From contig JAJEKV010000017.1 of the NCBI GenBank assembly GCA_021234155.1, positions 17,866,372 through 17,930,371 on the forward strand: a DNA stretch of 64,000 nt. The letters run 5' to 3'. The DNA is from Isoetes taiwanensis. Lineage: Eukaryota > Streptophyta > Lycopodiopsida > Isoetales > Isoetaceae. The stretch's first letter is position 1. Each line of letters opens with the position of its first letter. The notes below the pieces were generated by a model. It worked only from the letters and a program-made list of their open reading frames with translations, did no database searches and was not told where the DNA came from. The translations under genes were made by a program, and so were the position numbers. Below are positions 20,880 to 31,545 of this stretch, piece by piece.

Positions 20880-23700
20880 TTCCTGACATCCTGAGGTATT
20901 GTAATTCTCGCATTTCTAGCTGGAATAGTGTTTGGAGTCCATGAGTACAAAACACTTTCATAGTCTAGCCAAAGATCAGGATCACTTTGGATTTCTCCTC
21001 CATTTCTTTGTCCAACAATGAAAGTACCTTTCTTTTTATCCGATCGTTGGTCAACCGATGCACTTTGGACACCACCATTCCACCCGCATTACATGGTTGA
21101 AGTTAATATTACCTTCTTCTTTGCAAATATCGAGATAGTGAACCCCAACCACCTTTGGATATGTATCTAAATCTCTTTGGCTTTACTACCACAAATTGGT
21201 GGCATTCCAAGTCGTGGAAGGTTCATAAGCATCCATGCCTAGAAACTTTGGCCTATTGTTCTTAGGACCAACATAGTGTTTGTCAAGGAAGGAGGAGGGG
21301 CGTATTGCTTGCGAATGCTACTTACGGTGTCATCAAAATCCTCAAGACCTGCTAAGGTCTTCCACCTAGTTTTAGGCAACCACCCTTCTTTCAATTCATC
21401 CGAGGATGTGTCTATCTCCCCAACGGGTTAATCACCTTCTTCAAAGTAAGCCACCAAGGCACGGTTGGTGTCATCTGGATTGGTTTTGCCAATGCTTTAT
21501 ATAGTCTTGGATTCCTTCCTTAGTCAATCCCAATTGCTTCACTTCTTGATGGGTTTTAAAGCTTTTGGTTGACCTAGAGGTATCATAGGCTTGCCATTCT
21601 CATCTCTCACGCCATATTTCCTCCCCCTCCTCTCCACTCATCCTCTCGAAGGTCTCATCTTCCATTGGAAGATTGGAATCCCATCTCTCACCCAAAAGTG
21701 AACTGCAGAGGCTGGAATGACCTTCAAGATCCAATGTATAACCATCCACAAAGCTCTTCCAATCGGGCACTTCTTCTATGAGAGAAGCTATAGGGTTTGG
21801 GTGCATTCATGCAAGATTTCCATTAGCCTAGGAAAGTTGGTCATTGTTTGCTGCTTCAGTATACAACTATATTTGCCAAATAATGCATCCACATCCTCAT
21901 GGGTATGCCGGGCATAAGAAACCCTAAATTAACTCTTTCAAATATCCCCACAAATTAAGTAGGATAGGAAAGAAAACATCCACTGTTCTTATTTTGGCAA
22001 AGCACAATTATCAAGTTGCAAGAGAAACCTTTTGGGTAGATCTTGAGGTTTAGCACGTGAAGTTGAAGCTCCAACATGTTCATTAGACCCATGCTTCCTA
22101 AACCTTGCCTTGCTGAACTTTTCAATATTGTTAGGGTTTCCATCTAACAATGCTCTATGTAGTGCCCATGGCTAGCTGTAAGGTCCTGGAGGTGACCATT
22201 GTATCCATTTTCATAGTTTCTCAAACACCTCATGATACTCCCAATATGAAAATCTGGACCATCACTCCACAACTCCAAACTAAAATGGCCATAGTAGGTT
22301 TGATTATGCCCATGCAAGATTGCCCCGATCATTGAGATCGTAAAGGGTATGATCTTCCACATGACTTTGGTATGTACTTGAATTGTGGAAGACAAGTCTT
22401 TTCTTTGGTCCATCTTGTCATGTATAATACATAAATAGTTATTGGGTTCCAATGCAGATAAAGTCCTCTACATCCAATAACATGATCTACATGATAGTTG
22501 GTCAGTCATATGGTCCTTCATATGCTCCCTTATCCTAGCCCTTTGACTAGGTTGCACAGTCTTATCAAGAGTCTCCTTCAACTTAGCACATAAATTGCAC
22601 TTTGCAAAGTTGTTTGAAGTTGCTATGGTGACATGATTGAAATGCTTCTTCCATAACCTACTAAAGCTAGGTTGGGATATTGGAAGAATTCCCAATTCTC
22701 AAGTAGGGAATTCACTTCTTCCAAAATACTCTTTTGAGTACAATGTGATGGCAACCTTTTCTCAACAAACTGCTCTTCCCTTTTCATCCCTTACGCTTTT
22801 GTGTGGCATAGACTCTGCATTGAAATCAATATATTTTTCAAATATCTCCTTGGCAGCCGGGGTCCTAGCTGTTGGTCTCAACAAACCATTATTTCCATGT
22901 AAAGCAATCCATTGTTCCCTCCACTTTTTTTTTTGCCAATTATGCCATGAAGAAGTTGGAATTGCATGGATACTCGCCATGCTTTTGCACATATCCATTT
23001 GCCTAGCAAAGGGTATCTTTTTCTGTTTGGGTTTCTTTCATCTTGAAGTGCATGCTCGAAGATTGTGTACATGTAGGTCCTCCTCTCATCAGCGGTGTAC
23101 TCTTGAAAAGTGGCTCTTGCTTCCACCAATTGTTCTATTGTGAAGAATTGCATACAATCACTCCAACAACAATGGAGAGCCCCTAACCTTCACCATTGTC
23201 TCACGTTTGGTGTCACTAATCAACTTGGCTCTTTTGCTAGGATAATGTCCGCAACCGATACTTCTCCCCTTTTGCCTAGGTTTAGAGTTCCAACCGCCAA
23301 TGGATCAATATCAAGACAATCATTGTCCCCAACAACCTCGGGCTCGGAAAAATATAATCCTCCACAAATTGAACACTACTTATAGGCCATGCCATGATGC
23401 AAAGGAACCTCCAATTGCTTGACACAACCAAAACATTCCTTGTCACCCAAACCTTTACCTTTCCGGTTGTCTTCCAACATCGAAATTGCAATACCAATAT
23501 TGTCTTCCCCTAGCCTTTCATCATTAATGGCTTGACCGGGATCTGCTAGCACAATGACTCCTTGGCCTACTATTTCCTTTGTTGCACTTGTGCATGATTC
23601 TCACCTTCTTGTTCCTCCATTGCACCCTACTATAGAGGACTAATTGTTTTTCTTCAACATTCTTGCTAGGAGTTGGTTTTCATTGATATTGCTCTTTTCA
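20880..23700 (-). pseudogene. Decayed DDE-like transposase of a HTHEDVD-type family
   Basis: On the minus strand, in order: WICAKAWRVSMQFQLLHGI (about 23040-22950); LWKKHFNHVTIATSNNFAKC with a Cys pair (about 22660-22590); NYLCIIHDKMDQRKDL (about 22440-22395), whose DxMDQxK pattern looks like a first catalytic Asp; LELWSDGPDFHIGSIMRCL (about 22290-22230); and HTHEDVDALFGKYSCILK in a shifted frame (about 21920-21865). The blocks match a widespread uncharacterised eukaryotic transposase-like family (possibly DUF7869 by recall). Frameshifts and stops between blocks show it is dead. No terminal repeats were identified. Confidence 0.65.
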
Positions 23701-24083
23701 CCATCTTGAGTTGAGGGGCACCATTGACCTAGGCAAATTGCACCCTTTTTAGTCAATGAGTAAGAAAAAATTATTACACCATAAGATAAAAAAAGTACGT
23801 ACATTTATGGAATATGTAGAGGTAAATCAAATTTTTTTAAAAGCAAGAAATTCCTTGGAAATAGGTTTAATATAATAATAACAATGGGCGTAAACGAAAT
23901 CATTTAAAACAAGAATTTTCATGGCAACAACAAGGAAATGACATTTATATAAATATATCCAAATTTTAATTATCGAAAATTTGGATATATGATTACGAAA
24001 AGACATATAACTAATAGGCGTGAGAATTTATTATCCATAATAATATACCCTAGATAATATAGTCATGGAATTTCAGATGCTTT
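23701..24083. other. AT-rich spacer before the palindrome island
   Basis: No gene is seen. The GGCGTG/CACGC words that mark the following island begin at 24084. Confidence 0.5.
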
Positions 24084-24160
24084 GGCGTGTTATTTGAGGC
24101 AATAAATTATTCACGCTAAGAGCTAATTAACCCTATATAAATCCGGTTCACGCTCTCAAG
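24084..24160 (+). promoter_or_regulatory. Promoter module A of the palindrome island
   Basis: Order: GGCGTGTTA at 24084, AATTATTCACGCTAA at about 24105-24119, TATA box CCTATATAAATCC at 24132-24144, then CACGCTCTCAAG at 24149-24160. The start codon at 24195 is about 60 bases beyond the TATA box. The same ordered words recur at 25314-25395. Confidence 0.7.
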
Positions 24161-24194
24161 ACCATTCTGTCCCAAATTTTTTTTTCTGCCCGCC

Positions 24195-24684
24195 ATGAAG
24201 CGTTCAGCCTCAGCGCTTCATGAAGAACCCGAGGTCTCGTCAAAGAGACGTCGGGTTGAAGAACCCCCTCTCTTCCCCCCGCTCATCGATTTCCTTGCCC
24301 AATTCTCCTCTGATTCCGATTCAGAGGATGATGCTGATTTTGAAGAGGAGGAGTTGAGCTCCCTCGATTCCTCCCGATTAAGAGGAGGAAGAAGAGGAGG
24401 AAGAGGAGGAGTTGGAGGAAGAGGAGGAGATGTCCTCCCAAGAGCATGAAACTGCTCTGCTTCAGGGTTGGCTTGACCCTGAAACAGAGAATGAAATCTC
24501 GGAGGAGGAGGAGGAGGAGGAGGATTCGGAAGAAGGTCGACAATTCGACCAATTTTTGGAGTGGTTAAGAGATGAACCAGGTTTGCATGTGATTTCTTTT
24601 TGTTTTTTGTTTTTTGTTTTTGCACCTTTCTTTCTTTTCTAACACCTTTCTTTCTTCTTTGTTGCAGGCGTGGAAGAAGAGTGA
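24195..24684 (+). pseudogene. Acidic, NLS-bearing small protein, frame broken in a purine run
   Basis: The frame from ATG 24195 encodes MKRSASALHEEPEVSSKRRR, then FLAQFSSDSDSEDDADFEEE. At the purine-rich stretch near 24376-24430 it becomes Arg/Gly-rich and ends at 24449. A neighbouring frame continues as a long Glu run, then SSQEHETALLQGWLDPE and FDQFLEWLRDEPG, and crosses an 87-base GT-AG intron (24581-24667) to end VEEE and stop at 24684. The acidic composition is continuous only if the two frames are joined, so there is one indel in the purine run, either a real lesion or an assembly error. The KRRR cluster suggests nuclear entry. I do not recognise the family. Promoter module A lies directly upstream. 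Confidence 0.55.
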
Positions 24685-25304
24685 TGCAGATCCCGGGCGG
24701 CCCATTTTTTGTTTCCATTCTTACAGAAGTTTTGGACACGCCTCCGGGCAATTTTTTTCTGTAAATTGTGTGAAAAGCCTTCGGGCAACTGCTTCCAAGC
24801 CTTTGGGCATCTGTACATACAACTGTTTTTAATGAAATCAAACAGTTTTCTTCATAAACTTTGTCTTCAAAAGCGGTTTTTCTTCAAACAGCTTTTTTTC
24901 AGTACATAAATTTTTTTGGATAAAATCAAATGTATTCTCCAATTATTTTGGCTCCAAGTGTTTTCTCTAAAATTTTGTCTCTCTAGAATTTTGTATCTGC
25001 AAATTTTGTCTCAACAAAGTCTCGGGAACACTATAAATCAACCACATGAGAAATCTCTCGATTAAATCCACAAGAACCATAGGAAATTTTCCTATACGAC
25101 CTAAAACAATTCCCCAACCTTACAAGTCATTTTTTTAGCCTTCATAATTTTGCCTTTAAAATCATTTTTAATGTAGCCTATATAAAATTTCTAAATTCTA
25201 TTTTTTGAATGCAATAAATGGAATAAAATCGCGGAGAATTTATTGCATGAAATGCAATATTCTCCATATATACCATATACATGTCATGTCCCAAGGGAAG
25301 ACCA
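24685..25304. other. 3' flank and AT-rich spacer
   Basis: The short frames are not coding. AATAAA-like words lie near 25210. The second promoter module follows. Confidence 0.4.
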
Positions 25305-25395
25305 GACGCCGGAGGCGTGTTAATTCAAGCAATCAATTATTCACGCTTAACTTTTTTTCTAATTGTGCCTATATAAATCCATTTTACGCTCTCAA
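25305..25395 (+). promoter_or_regulatory. Promoter module B of the palindrome island
   Basis: It opens with the palindrome GACGCCGGAGGCGTG (25305-25319). AATTATTCACGCTTAA, CCTATATAAATCC (25368-25380) and TTTTACGCTCTCAA then appear in the same order and spacing as module A (24084-24160). Two modules this alike suggest co-regulated genes of one element. Confidence 0.7.
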
Positions 25396-25959
25396 AGTTC
25401 CTACATTTTCTTCCTTCCTTCATACGATTTGCGGGTTATAACCTTTGTGTTTGGATCCGCCCGCCCCGAAATCTTGGTGAGCAGATTTATATTCATCAAT
25501 GTTAGATGTTTGGTTTCGCAATTCCTAACTTACTAAAAGACTCCGCCTTTTGTTCTCAGCAGTATCCAGAGAGAGAGGAAATCGGAGACTCAGAATTAAA
25601 ACCAAAAGCAGAGGACTAAGGTCTGCGAATCGAAAAGCCTCGGAATTAAAACCACAAGCATAGTCCTCCGTTCTTCGAATCCTTCCAGCCTCAGAACTCA
25701 AGGTTAGTTTTCATTTAGTTTTAAGTTGCATCTCAATGGCAGGTTTAATCCAAGAAGACAAGCTTTTGCATTTGCTCGAGGCGGAGGAAGCGAGATGATG
25801 TTTATGAAAACCGAGAATAGTTTTTATAAACTTCATCCGCTTCTTTTGTTCGAATAAATTCTTGAGTTTCTCTTCTGAATTAATCATGCTATTGCATGCA
25901 AGTTTCTATTATGAATGTGTAGTAGAAAGCATTAGAAAAATCAAAGATAATATTTGAAA
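25396..25959 (+). other. Probable multi-exon 5' leader without a clear coding frame
   Basis: Downstream of promoter B there are splice-like signals: TTGGTGAGCAG at about 25474 and TTCTCAGCAG near 25555. There is also a direct repeat around 25600-25655 (GAATTAAAACCA twice). I find no long frame. It may be the leader of a transcript whose coding part lies further on or has decayed. Confidence 0.3.
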
Positions 25960-26257
25960 CACGCTAAGCGTGTTTTAGGGTAATCTTAGCCTTCAACATA
26001 AATACACGCCGGGCGTGCATTCGATGGAGGGAGGAAAAAAAACCTGTATGAGGATAGATAAGTAAATAGATAAAGGCCGGGCAATTATTTACGCGGTTGC
26101 ATCGAATGCTGCGGCGTGTATAGTTTTTCCTATATAGCAGTTTACACACTGAGCGTGCAAACAATTGTATCCCTACTTTCAACTTTTACGCTAAACACGC
26201 CGGGCGTGTCTCTTAGTTTCTAAGTTTATAAATAAAGAAATATAACACGCCAGCGTG
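25960..26257. repeat. Cluster of CACGC/GCGTG palindromes
   Basis: Perfect or near-perfect inverted words are CACGCTAAGCGTG (25960-25972), CACGCCGGGCGTG (26005-26017 and 26196-26208) and CACGCCAGCGTG (26246-26257), with half sites near 26114 and 26153. A TATA-like TTTATAAATAAAG lies at 26226-26238. The cluster fills the spacer before the next gene-like region. Confidence 0.85.
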
Positions 26258-27050
26258 AATCGCGATACTCGCTCACTTCCTATTGATAGATGCGGGTTAC
26301 ATTAATCACCCGGTTGGTGGCGAAGATGGATTGGAATTACATTTGGGCCAGCAATCACACAGCCCAGCTCGATTCGGGTTCCAATCTCGGTCGGTTGAAC
26401 TGGCGGTAGAGCACCGTTCGGCTGGAGCACCGATCTTGCAACCCCGGAGTACTTGGATCAAGTAATGATGATGGATGGCAGAGCGCAGTGGCAATGATAG
26501 ATCCGGGCTGGGGCCCCTTGTCGCACGGGAGGCTCGCCCTCTTATCTAATCACCGAGAATCAAGACATGCATTGATCGAGAGTGAATCTCGTGATCCGTC
26601 ATTTCGAGATTCAAAATGAGGAGCTGCGTTTCTTAGTGGTTAGCCTCTATGCCCGGATGCCCCAACACGAACCACTACCACAAAGGTATACGATGCAATG
26701 GAGATGGCTCAACCAATGGAACCACTACCGCAGCGCTATATAACGATGCATTGGAGGTTCAACCAATGGAGCAGGAGGTGGAGCAGGAGGAGGGAGCAGG
26801 AGGTGGAGGTGGAGGCGGTGGGGTGGTGGAGCTAGAGCCCCGTGTTTTGGCCGGGGTTTTACCGGAAGAATTCACTATGCCCCCGCAATGCAAATGGGAG
26901 TATCGATAGCCCAAGCTACTCAATGGGGGCTTGGCTTGAAACAGTAGTCTGGGATTTTGTCTGGTTTATCCAGTTTATCCAGATTATATACAATTGTAAT
27001 CTTTTTCCAATGAATACAACAAATTTTGTCTACTTCTATATTTCTACAAT
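26258..27050 (+). CDS. Hypothetical Gly/Glu-rich gene, structure unresolved
   Basis: Frames at 26283-26465 (contains GGEDGLELHLGQQSHS) and 26649-26909 (contains a Glu-rich run, then eight Gly, then VVELEPRVLAGVLPEEF) have biased, protein-like composition, but neither has a firm start and they are not contiguous. The second ends at 26909. Polyadenylation-like TTCCAATGAATACAACAAA follows at about 27006-27024. A near-repeat of about 35 bases (GATGCAATGGAGATGGCTCA and GATGCATTGGAGGTTCAACC) lies at 26688-26770. I do not recognise a family. It belongs to the palindrome island by position. Confidence 0.3.
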
Positions 27051-27065
27051 GTAATACATGTTACA

Positions 27066-27300
27066 TACCTTTTTTAAGCGGTTTCTTGGCCATGCAACAA
27101 ATGTTCCAACACTTTCTCCAACCGTATCCCCACCGGGTGTCTGCGAGGTAAAGCTTCATCCATAGCGCAGCAGTTAATCACTGTAACTCGGACATACTTA
27201 TCCCCGAGCGGAATTCCATGACAGTTTATAGTCGGATCGATGGAGTCGATCTTGCATAATCCTACTTTCCTTTTCTGATTTGTAGTTAACATGAAACATT
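27066..27300 (-). pseudogene. Fragment resembling a plant transposon C-terminal domain
   Basis: The minus strand reads VGLCKIDSIDPTINCHGIPL, then KYVRVTVINCC, then LPRRHPVGIRLEKVL. The pattern of Val-x-x-Gly/Cys, DPT, HG.pLG, a V-x-V strand, LP and a final helix recalls the DUF8039-like domain found near the ends of plant transposon proteins. The match is by memory and weak. It is convergent with the preceding plus-strand region. Confidence 0.3.
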
Positions 27301-28218
27301 CATCTTCGATTAACGAAAATTGCTATTCGACACCTACTATTGGAAATTAATGTTCAAGCTATTGGAATGAGATGAGTACCCGCATGTAGCCATTCTTGAG
27401 AAGTTGATTTGAGTCTCCGAAGCTGATTTGAGAAGTCAAGGCGCTATGGAAACTCGGGCGGTCGGGAAAATTCGAATTAGAAGAAAGATTAGGTTAACTA
27501 CGTTTAGGGGGATAAATTTGGCGGGATTTTAAAACTTAATGAAAGAAGTCTACGGACGGGTCTTCGTCATTATTATTTGTATGTGTCAAGAATATTTCAA
27601 AAGTGCATTTTGTGTTTTCTTGAAATTCAAATTTCTCTATTTCTCGCATGGTAGAAAAAGCTATTTCTTGAAAGCGCTCGGCCAGATCCGGCGACCTTGG
27701 AGGACTCTGTTACTAGGCGACTCGGGAGATGTCTTCTAAATGTTTAATCGAGGTCGAGGAGGGACGGGGCGGAGGAAGCGGTGGAAGAGGAATCTCTAAA
27801 CCCGGCTCTTCTCAAGTTTTTGAGGGCGTTGATCGAATACCACAGAATACGCAGAACCCTATTCAAGGTATTTAATTTGCCACTGAGAATACACACTGTG
27901 TGGAGAGTATTATGCTTGCATGAATTTGAGATATTTCCTTTCACTTAATATGCTTTGCATGAGTTTGAGTTATTATGCTTTGCATGAATTTTAAGTATTA
28001 ACATCAGTTAATGCTCTGATTGTCCGCTCAGAGAACATAATTTTGCTCTGCTTTTATATATAGAATATAGCGGTGTTAGGCGGTTGGAGATAGCAATGTT
28101 CAATGAGGTTAAATAGTGTGAAATATGCATTCATGAAGGGTATGTAGCTTAAAATGTGGATGCAAAATAATTTAGTTTCAAGTTAACGCATAGCATGGTC
28201 AATAATAGGAGATACCAA
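27301..28218 (+). other. Spacer with one candidate short exon (27729-27867)
   Basis: An ATG at 27729 opens a 46-codon Gly/Arg-rich frame (MSSKCLIEVEEGRGGGSGGR) that ends at a good donor (CAAG|GTATTT, 27867/27868). No partner exon was found. The rest of the interval is AT-rich. Confidence 0.25.
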
Positions 28219-28231
28219 CACGCCAAGCGTG
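28219..28231. repeat. CACGCCAAGCGTG palindrome
   Basis: This is a single 13-base member of the island's palindrome family. It lies about 70 bases before the first ParB-gene block, in the same promoter-side position as the modules at 24084 and 25305. Confidence 0.8.
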
Positions 28232-28293
28232 ATTTGTACTAATTTAGGTTTAAATGCAAGCGTGATCTCTTGTTACGAAAAGTACTCTAAAAA

Positions 28294-29451
28294 GTGCTCA
28301 TCTTCATTTGCGATTGCTCAAGAGGGAGAAAACCCCTACTAATTCGGGTTCTAATCCCCGCCAAGAAAGCAAGGGCGGGCGACCCGGATGCGGTACCATA
28401 TGATCTCACCTTAGATGATGAAGGGCCGATTCTTATAGCAACCACCGACCCCACCGCCACGAAGAGGAAATGGGCGAGGGTGCCGAGTGGTACGTTGACC
28501 TTGCCAAGACAAATGGCAAGCTCGACTTAACTCTCTTCTCGAGGAAAAAGGAAGCGCACAAGATGGCCAAACAAGGGATCCTAATCTCTTGTGAGGAAGA
28601 GGATGACACCAAGCGCAAATTGCTCTTGGAGATTACGAAGCGGAAGAAAGATCTTTCGGACTTACTCCTTGTAGAGCTCGCATACAAGGATACGTTCATG
28701 AAGGGAGATGTGAATGGTGAGACATGTTTTAAGTATGGTTGGCCAACCAATGTAGCGATTACGCCAATATCTATTTGCCAAGGGGTTACCGGTGCGTGAG
28801 AGGCATGTTCACTAAACCGACACCAAGTCACTATATTTGCAGCAAGCTAGGGAATTAGCTAACTTGAAAGCTTCTAAAAGGGTCCTAGATCTAGGGAAGA
28901 ATGTTCAACCCGCGGTTGTCGAAGGCATGGAGGCTTGTTTTTGAGAATGAAAACGAGGGGCCAGTGACTAGAGGCCATGAACAATTTGAATAAGTAATGT
29001 ACGACCATTATCCATTGGGTCTTAAGGAAACTTTTGCGATCCATGTGAAGTCCCTCATCCGTTCACCAAGCTCCATTTATGTTAGCGGGAGATATGATCC
29101 ACATGCCATGGAGATTGTTCAGAAAGCATGATTAGTAATCGGGTCAAATGCCTATGCCAGTGGATGTGCTACCTTGGGATATGATCTCGAACAAGCCTCT
29201 TTGTGTGGATGAGCGTCGAGGAGCTATTATCAAGTGATGATATTAAATATGTCATCATCGGCCAAAGACATTCCGTTGAGGCACAAAAGGCCATCATCGG
29301 CAAGGCCGGAGAACAAGCGGGCCAAAAAGTGTTCTACAATCACTATGCGTATAGGAGGTGTCATTATCTTGGATGCCAATACTTCACCTGCAGATTTGGC
29401 CGAGATTAGTGCAACTTTGAATGAAATGGGGAAGACATTTCTATACAAAAG
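28294..29451 (+). pseudogene. ParB-like (GQHR-type) domain protein, frame broken
   Basis: Consecutive blocks, each in its own frame: VPYDLTLDDEGPI; WYVDLAKTNGKLDLTLFSRK, then LLLEITKRKKDLSDLLLVEL (28470-28799); QQARELANLKASKRVLDLGK (about 28838-28900); FAIHVKSLIRSPSSIYVSGR, then PHAMEIVQKA (about 29030-29130); MPVDVLPWDMISNKPLCVDE; IKYVIIGQRHSVEAQKAI (about 29243-29300); VFYNHYAY; and LDANTSPADLAEISATLNEM (ending near 29430). VIIGQRHSVEAQKA fits the ParB/sulfiredoxin-like signature (vxxGqHRxxAa), with an upstream SGRxxPHAMxxIV block typical of the N-terminal part. At least four frame changes occur. Either the gene is dead or the indels are sequencing errors. A donor (AAAAG|GTAATC) ends the last block. 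Confidence 0.5.
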
Positions 29452-29778
29452 GTAATCAACCTGGTTTCATAAATTGTATTCACGCCGGCGTGCTTTCAAA
29501 TCAAACCAATTCCACGCGGCGTGTTTTGAAATCAATCGAATTCACGCATGGCGTGTTTTCAAGTCAACCAATTGATTTGAAAACACCGGGCGTGGAATTG
29601 ATTGATTTGAACGCTTGGCCGGGCGGAATTGGTTTGATTTGAAAGCACGCCCGGGTGGAATTGCATTAGTAACTTTATTCATTTCACGCCAGCGTGATTT
29701 TCTCTTCATCAATTCTATTCAAATCACGCCCGTGTGTTTCTATTCTATGATATTGATTCAATGTACGTACTATTGCAG
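29452..29778 (+). repeat. Intron-like interval filled with CACGC palindromes
   Basis: It is bounded by GTAATC (29452) and TATTGCAG (ends 29778). It holds CACGCCGGCGTG (29481-29492), CACGCGGCGTG (29513-29523), CACGCATGGCGTG (29543-29555), CACCGGGCGTG (29584-29594), CACGCCCGGGTG (29646-29657), CACGCCAGCGTG (29685-29696) and CACGCCCGTGTG (29725-29736), each set in an AATTGATTTGAAA-like context. It also contains larger inverted repeats (for example TCAACCAATTGATTTGAAAA against TTTTGAAATCAATCGAATTC). Confidence 0.85.
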
Positions 29779-31545
29779 TCCATCGTTGAACAACCTGCGC
29801 CACGCCATCAGCGATGGGTGGAATATGGCTGCCCATTGCCCACCGCATGTGGCGGGTCAAAGTCTCGAGGCATTCAAGGCTGCTGGAGCGGACTCATCGC
29901 ATGAACAATTATACGAGAAGAAGAAGAAGACGCAAGAAAATCAAAGAAAAAAAGGTGGTGATGACATTGCGGATCCTTCGAAAAGCTCATCCAGCAGGTC
30001 AGGACCAACAGACTCGTATAAGATTGTGTTTTGTAAGGAGGCAGTATGGCTCAAGTGGAATGAATTCTGGGACGCTTATGCACAAGGGAAGCTGCCAGAT
30101 ACTATGGGTAGGGTGCCTCCTGTTGATGTAAGCATCTTTGACTTGAATGTGACAGAGATGAGAAAGACTCGGGGGCTGAAGCGGATTTGAGACCATTTGG
30201 GTTTTAGACCGGTGCTTAAAGAAGGAAGTCTTATACAAGAAGGGTGCTTTCACCAAGGATAGGATGTCCTTCGTTGAGTCTTTGCAGATCATGTAAAGGA
30301 TGTGCGTACAATGAATGATTTGTAGGAGCTGAGTTACAAAGGCTATCGGGGGATGTGGCATTATCTGAAATTGGATTGCTGGACAAATACAAGGTCAGTA
30401 ATGATGACATCAAGAAGTTTGTATTCTGGTCAAAGGACTTCCTAAAGAATTGGAAGGCTAAAAATACAAAACATAAGGAGACTCTACCCCCTAAGGTACT
30501 GGCTGAGTTGAGAAGAAAAGTGGCCCTTGTGAAGAAGATTCTTTGGAGAAGACGACATCATCAGTATTTCTCCATTGGGTACAAAAGGTCTCTTGCCGAT
30601 TCAACTTCCGGCCTTAAAAATATATCACTCTTTGTGTTGGTTGGCCGGGGTGGGAGAGGAGATATGGGCATGAACGGAAGGACTACAAGTAGCTTCTTTA
30701 CGGTTTGTATAGGATTGACAACTGAGAGGTCCTTCACTATTGTCATCGTTTGTCCTTCAGGTGAGTCACATCTGCATGCACTATCTGCTGCTCATGATCT
30801 GGAGTGCCTCAAAGTTATTAGGGAGGGATGCCTAATATATGATGTTAAGGATAATGAGGCTGCAAACAGAACGGAAGATGGCACATGTGATCTTTATTAT
30901 GATATCCATCTTTGTCGGGCGAGGAATATGATATTGCTAAGGCCAAAGGGTGACAATAGCGGTGCATGGGAATGTTTTTCTTCTAGATGATCGGACTTAA
31001 GAACTATATTCTTTCATACGGATCGAGGATCGGTCGAAACGGGATGAGTCGGAAGAGGATGAGGATGGGACCCCCTCCTAAGTGGGGAAATCAAGCACGA
31101 GTTACAAACTAAGGAGAAGGGCCCCTTAAAATAAAAATGGATTTCCCCGTCTATGGCTGCTTACCTCGTCGAGGCATTTGCTCCAATTGATACAACCTGC
31201 TTGGAGCTTCATGTTGGAGGTTATATTGCCCGAGAGGCTCTTATGGGTGCAAGAAGATGTCACTGCTTTGTGAGTGATGAGCAGGCCAAAGACTTTCTTG
31301 AACCATTCCTCATGCATGTGCTTGCCAAGTCTCCTAAAGGCCCTTATGGCAACCTGAAATCATCGGCAATCAAAAGTCTCGTAGACTTGTCCAATTCGAA
31401 AGTGGGCGTTGCTCCCGGAGAGGGAACTAGTAATCTGCGACCGATAAGGAAAGCGGTAATGAACAAATATTTTGCTAAACCTGGTTGCTCAAAGTACCGT
31501 GATGGCGCCGAACTTAGGGAATATCCTTGCCCACATTGCGGGTGA
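29779..31545 (+). pseudogene. Probable N6-type DNA methyltransferase region of the same gene
   Basis: After the acceptor at 29778: a Lys-rich exon (NNLRHAISDGWNMAAHCPP, then YKIVFCKEAVWLKWNEFWD; 29779-30190); a further block (IKKFVFWSKDFLKNWKAKNT; 30355-30540); FTIVIVCPSGESHLHALSAA, then CLIYDVKDNEAANRT (30720-30900); an acidic linker (RSKRDESEEDEDG); and AAYLVEAFAPIDTTCLELHV followed by GGYIAREALMGARRCHCFVS (31150-31290), ending MNKYFAKPGCSKYRD and CPHCG with a stop at 31545. The Leu-x-x-Gly-Gly...Arg-Arg-Cys...Ser-Asp pattern fits the SAM-binding motif I region of DNA N6-adenine methyltransferases, and the earlier block fits the strand after the DPPW motif. A clear DPPW/Y was not found. Frames change several times. 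Confidence 0.4.

Noticed and set aside
24218-24841. 207-codon minus-strand frame over the acidic gene
   Set aside because: Its Pro and Ser runs are the complement of the Glu-rich purine run on the plus strand; it has no domain.
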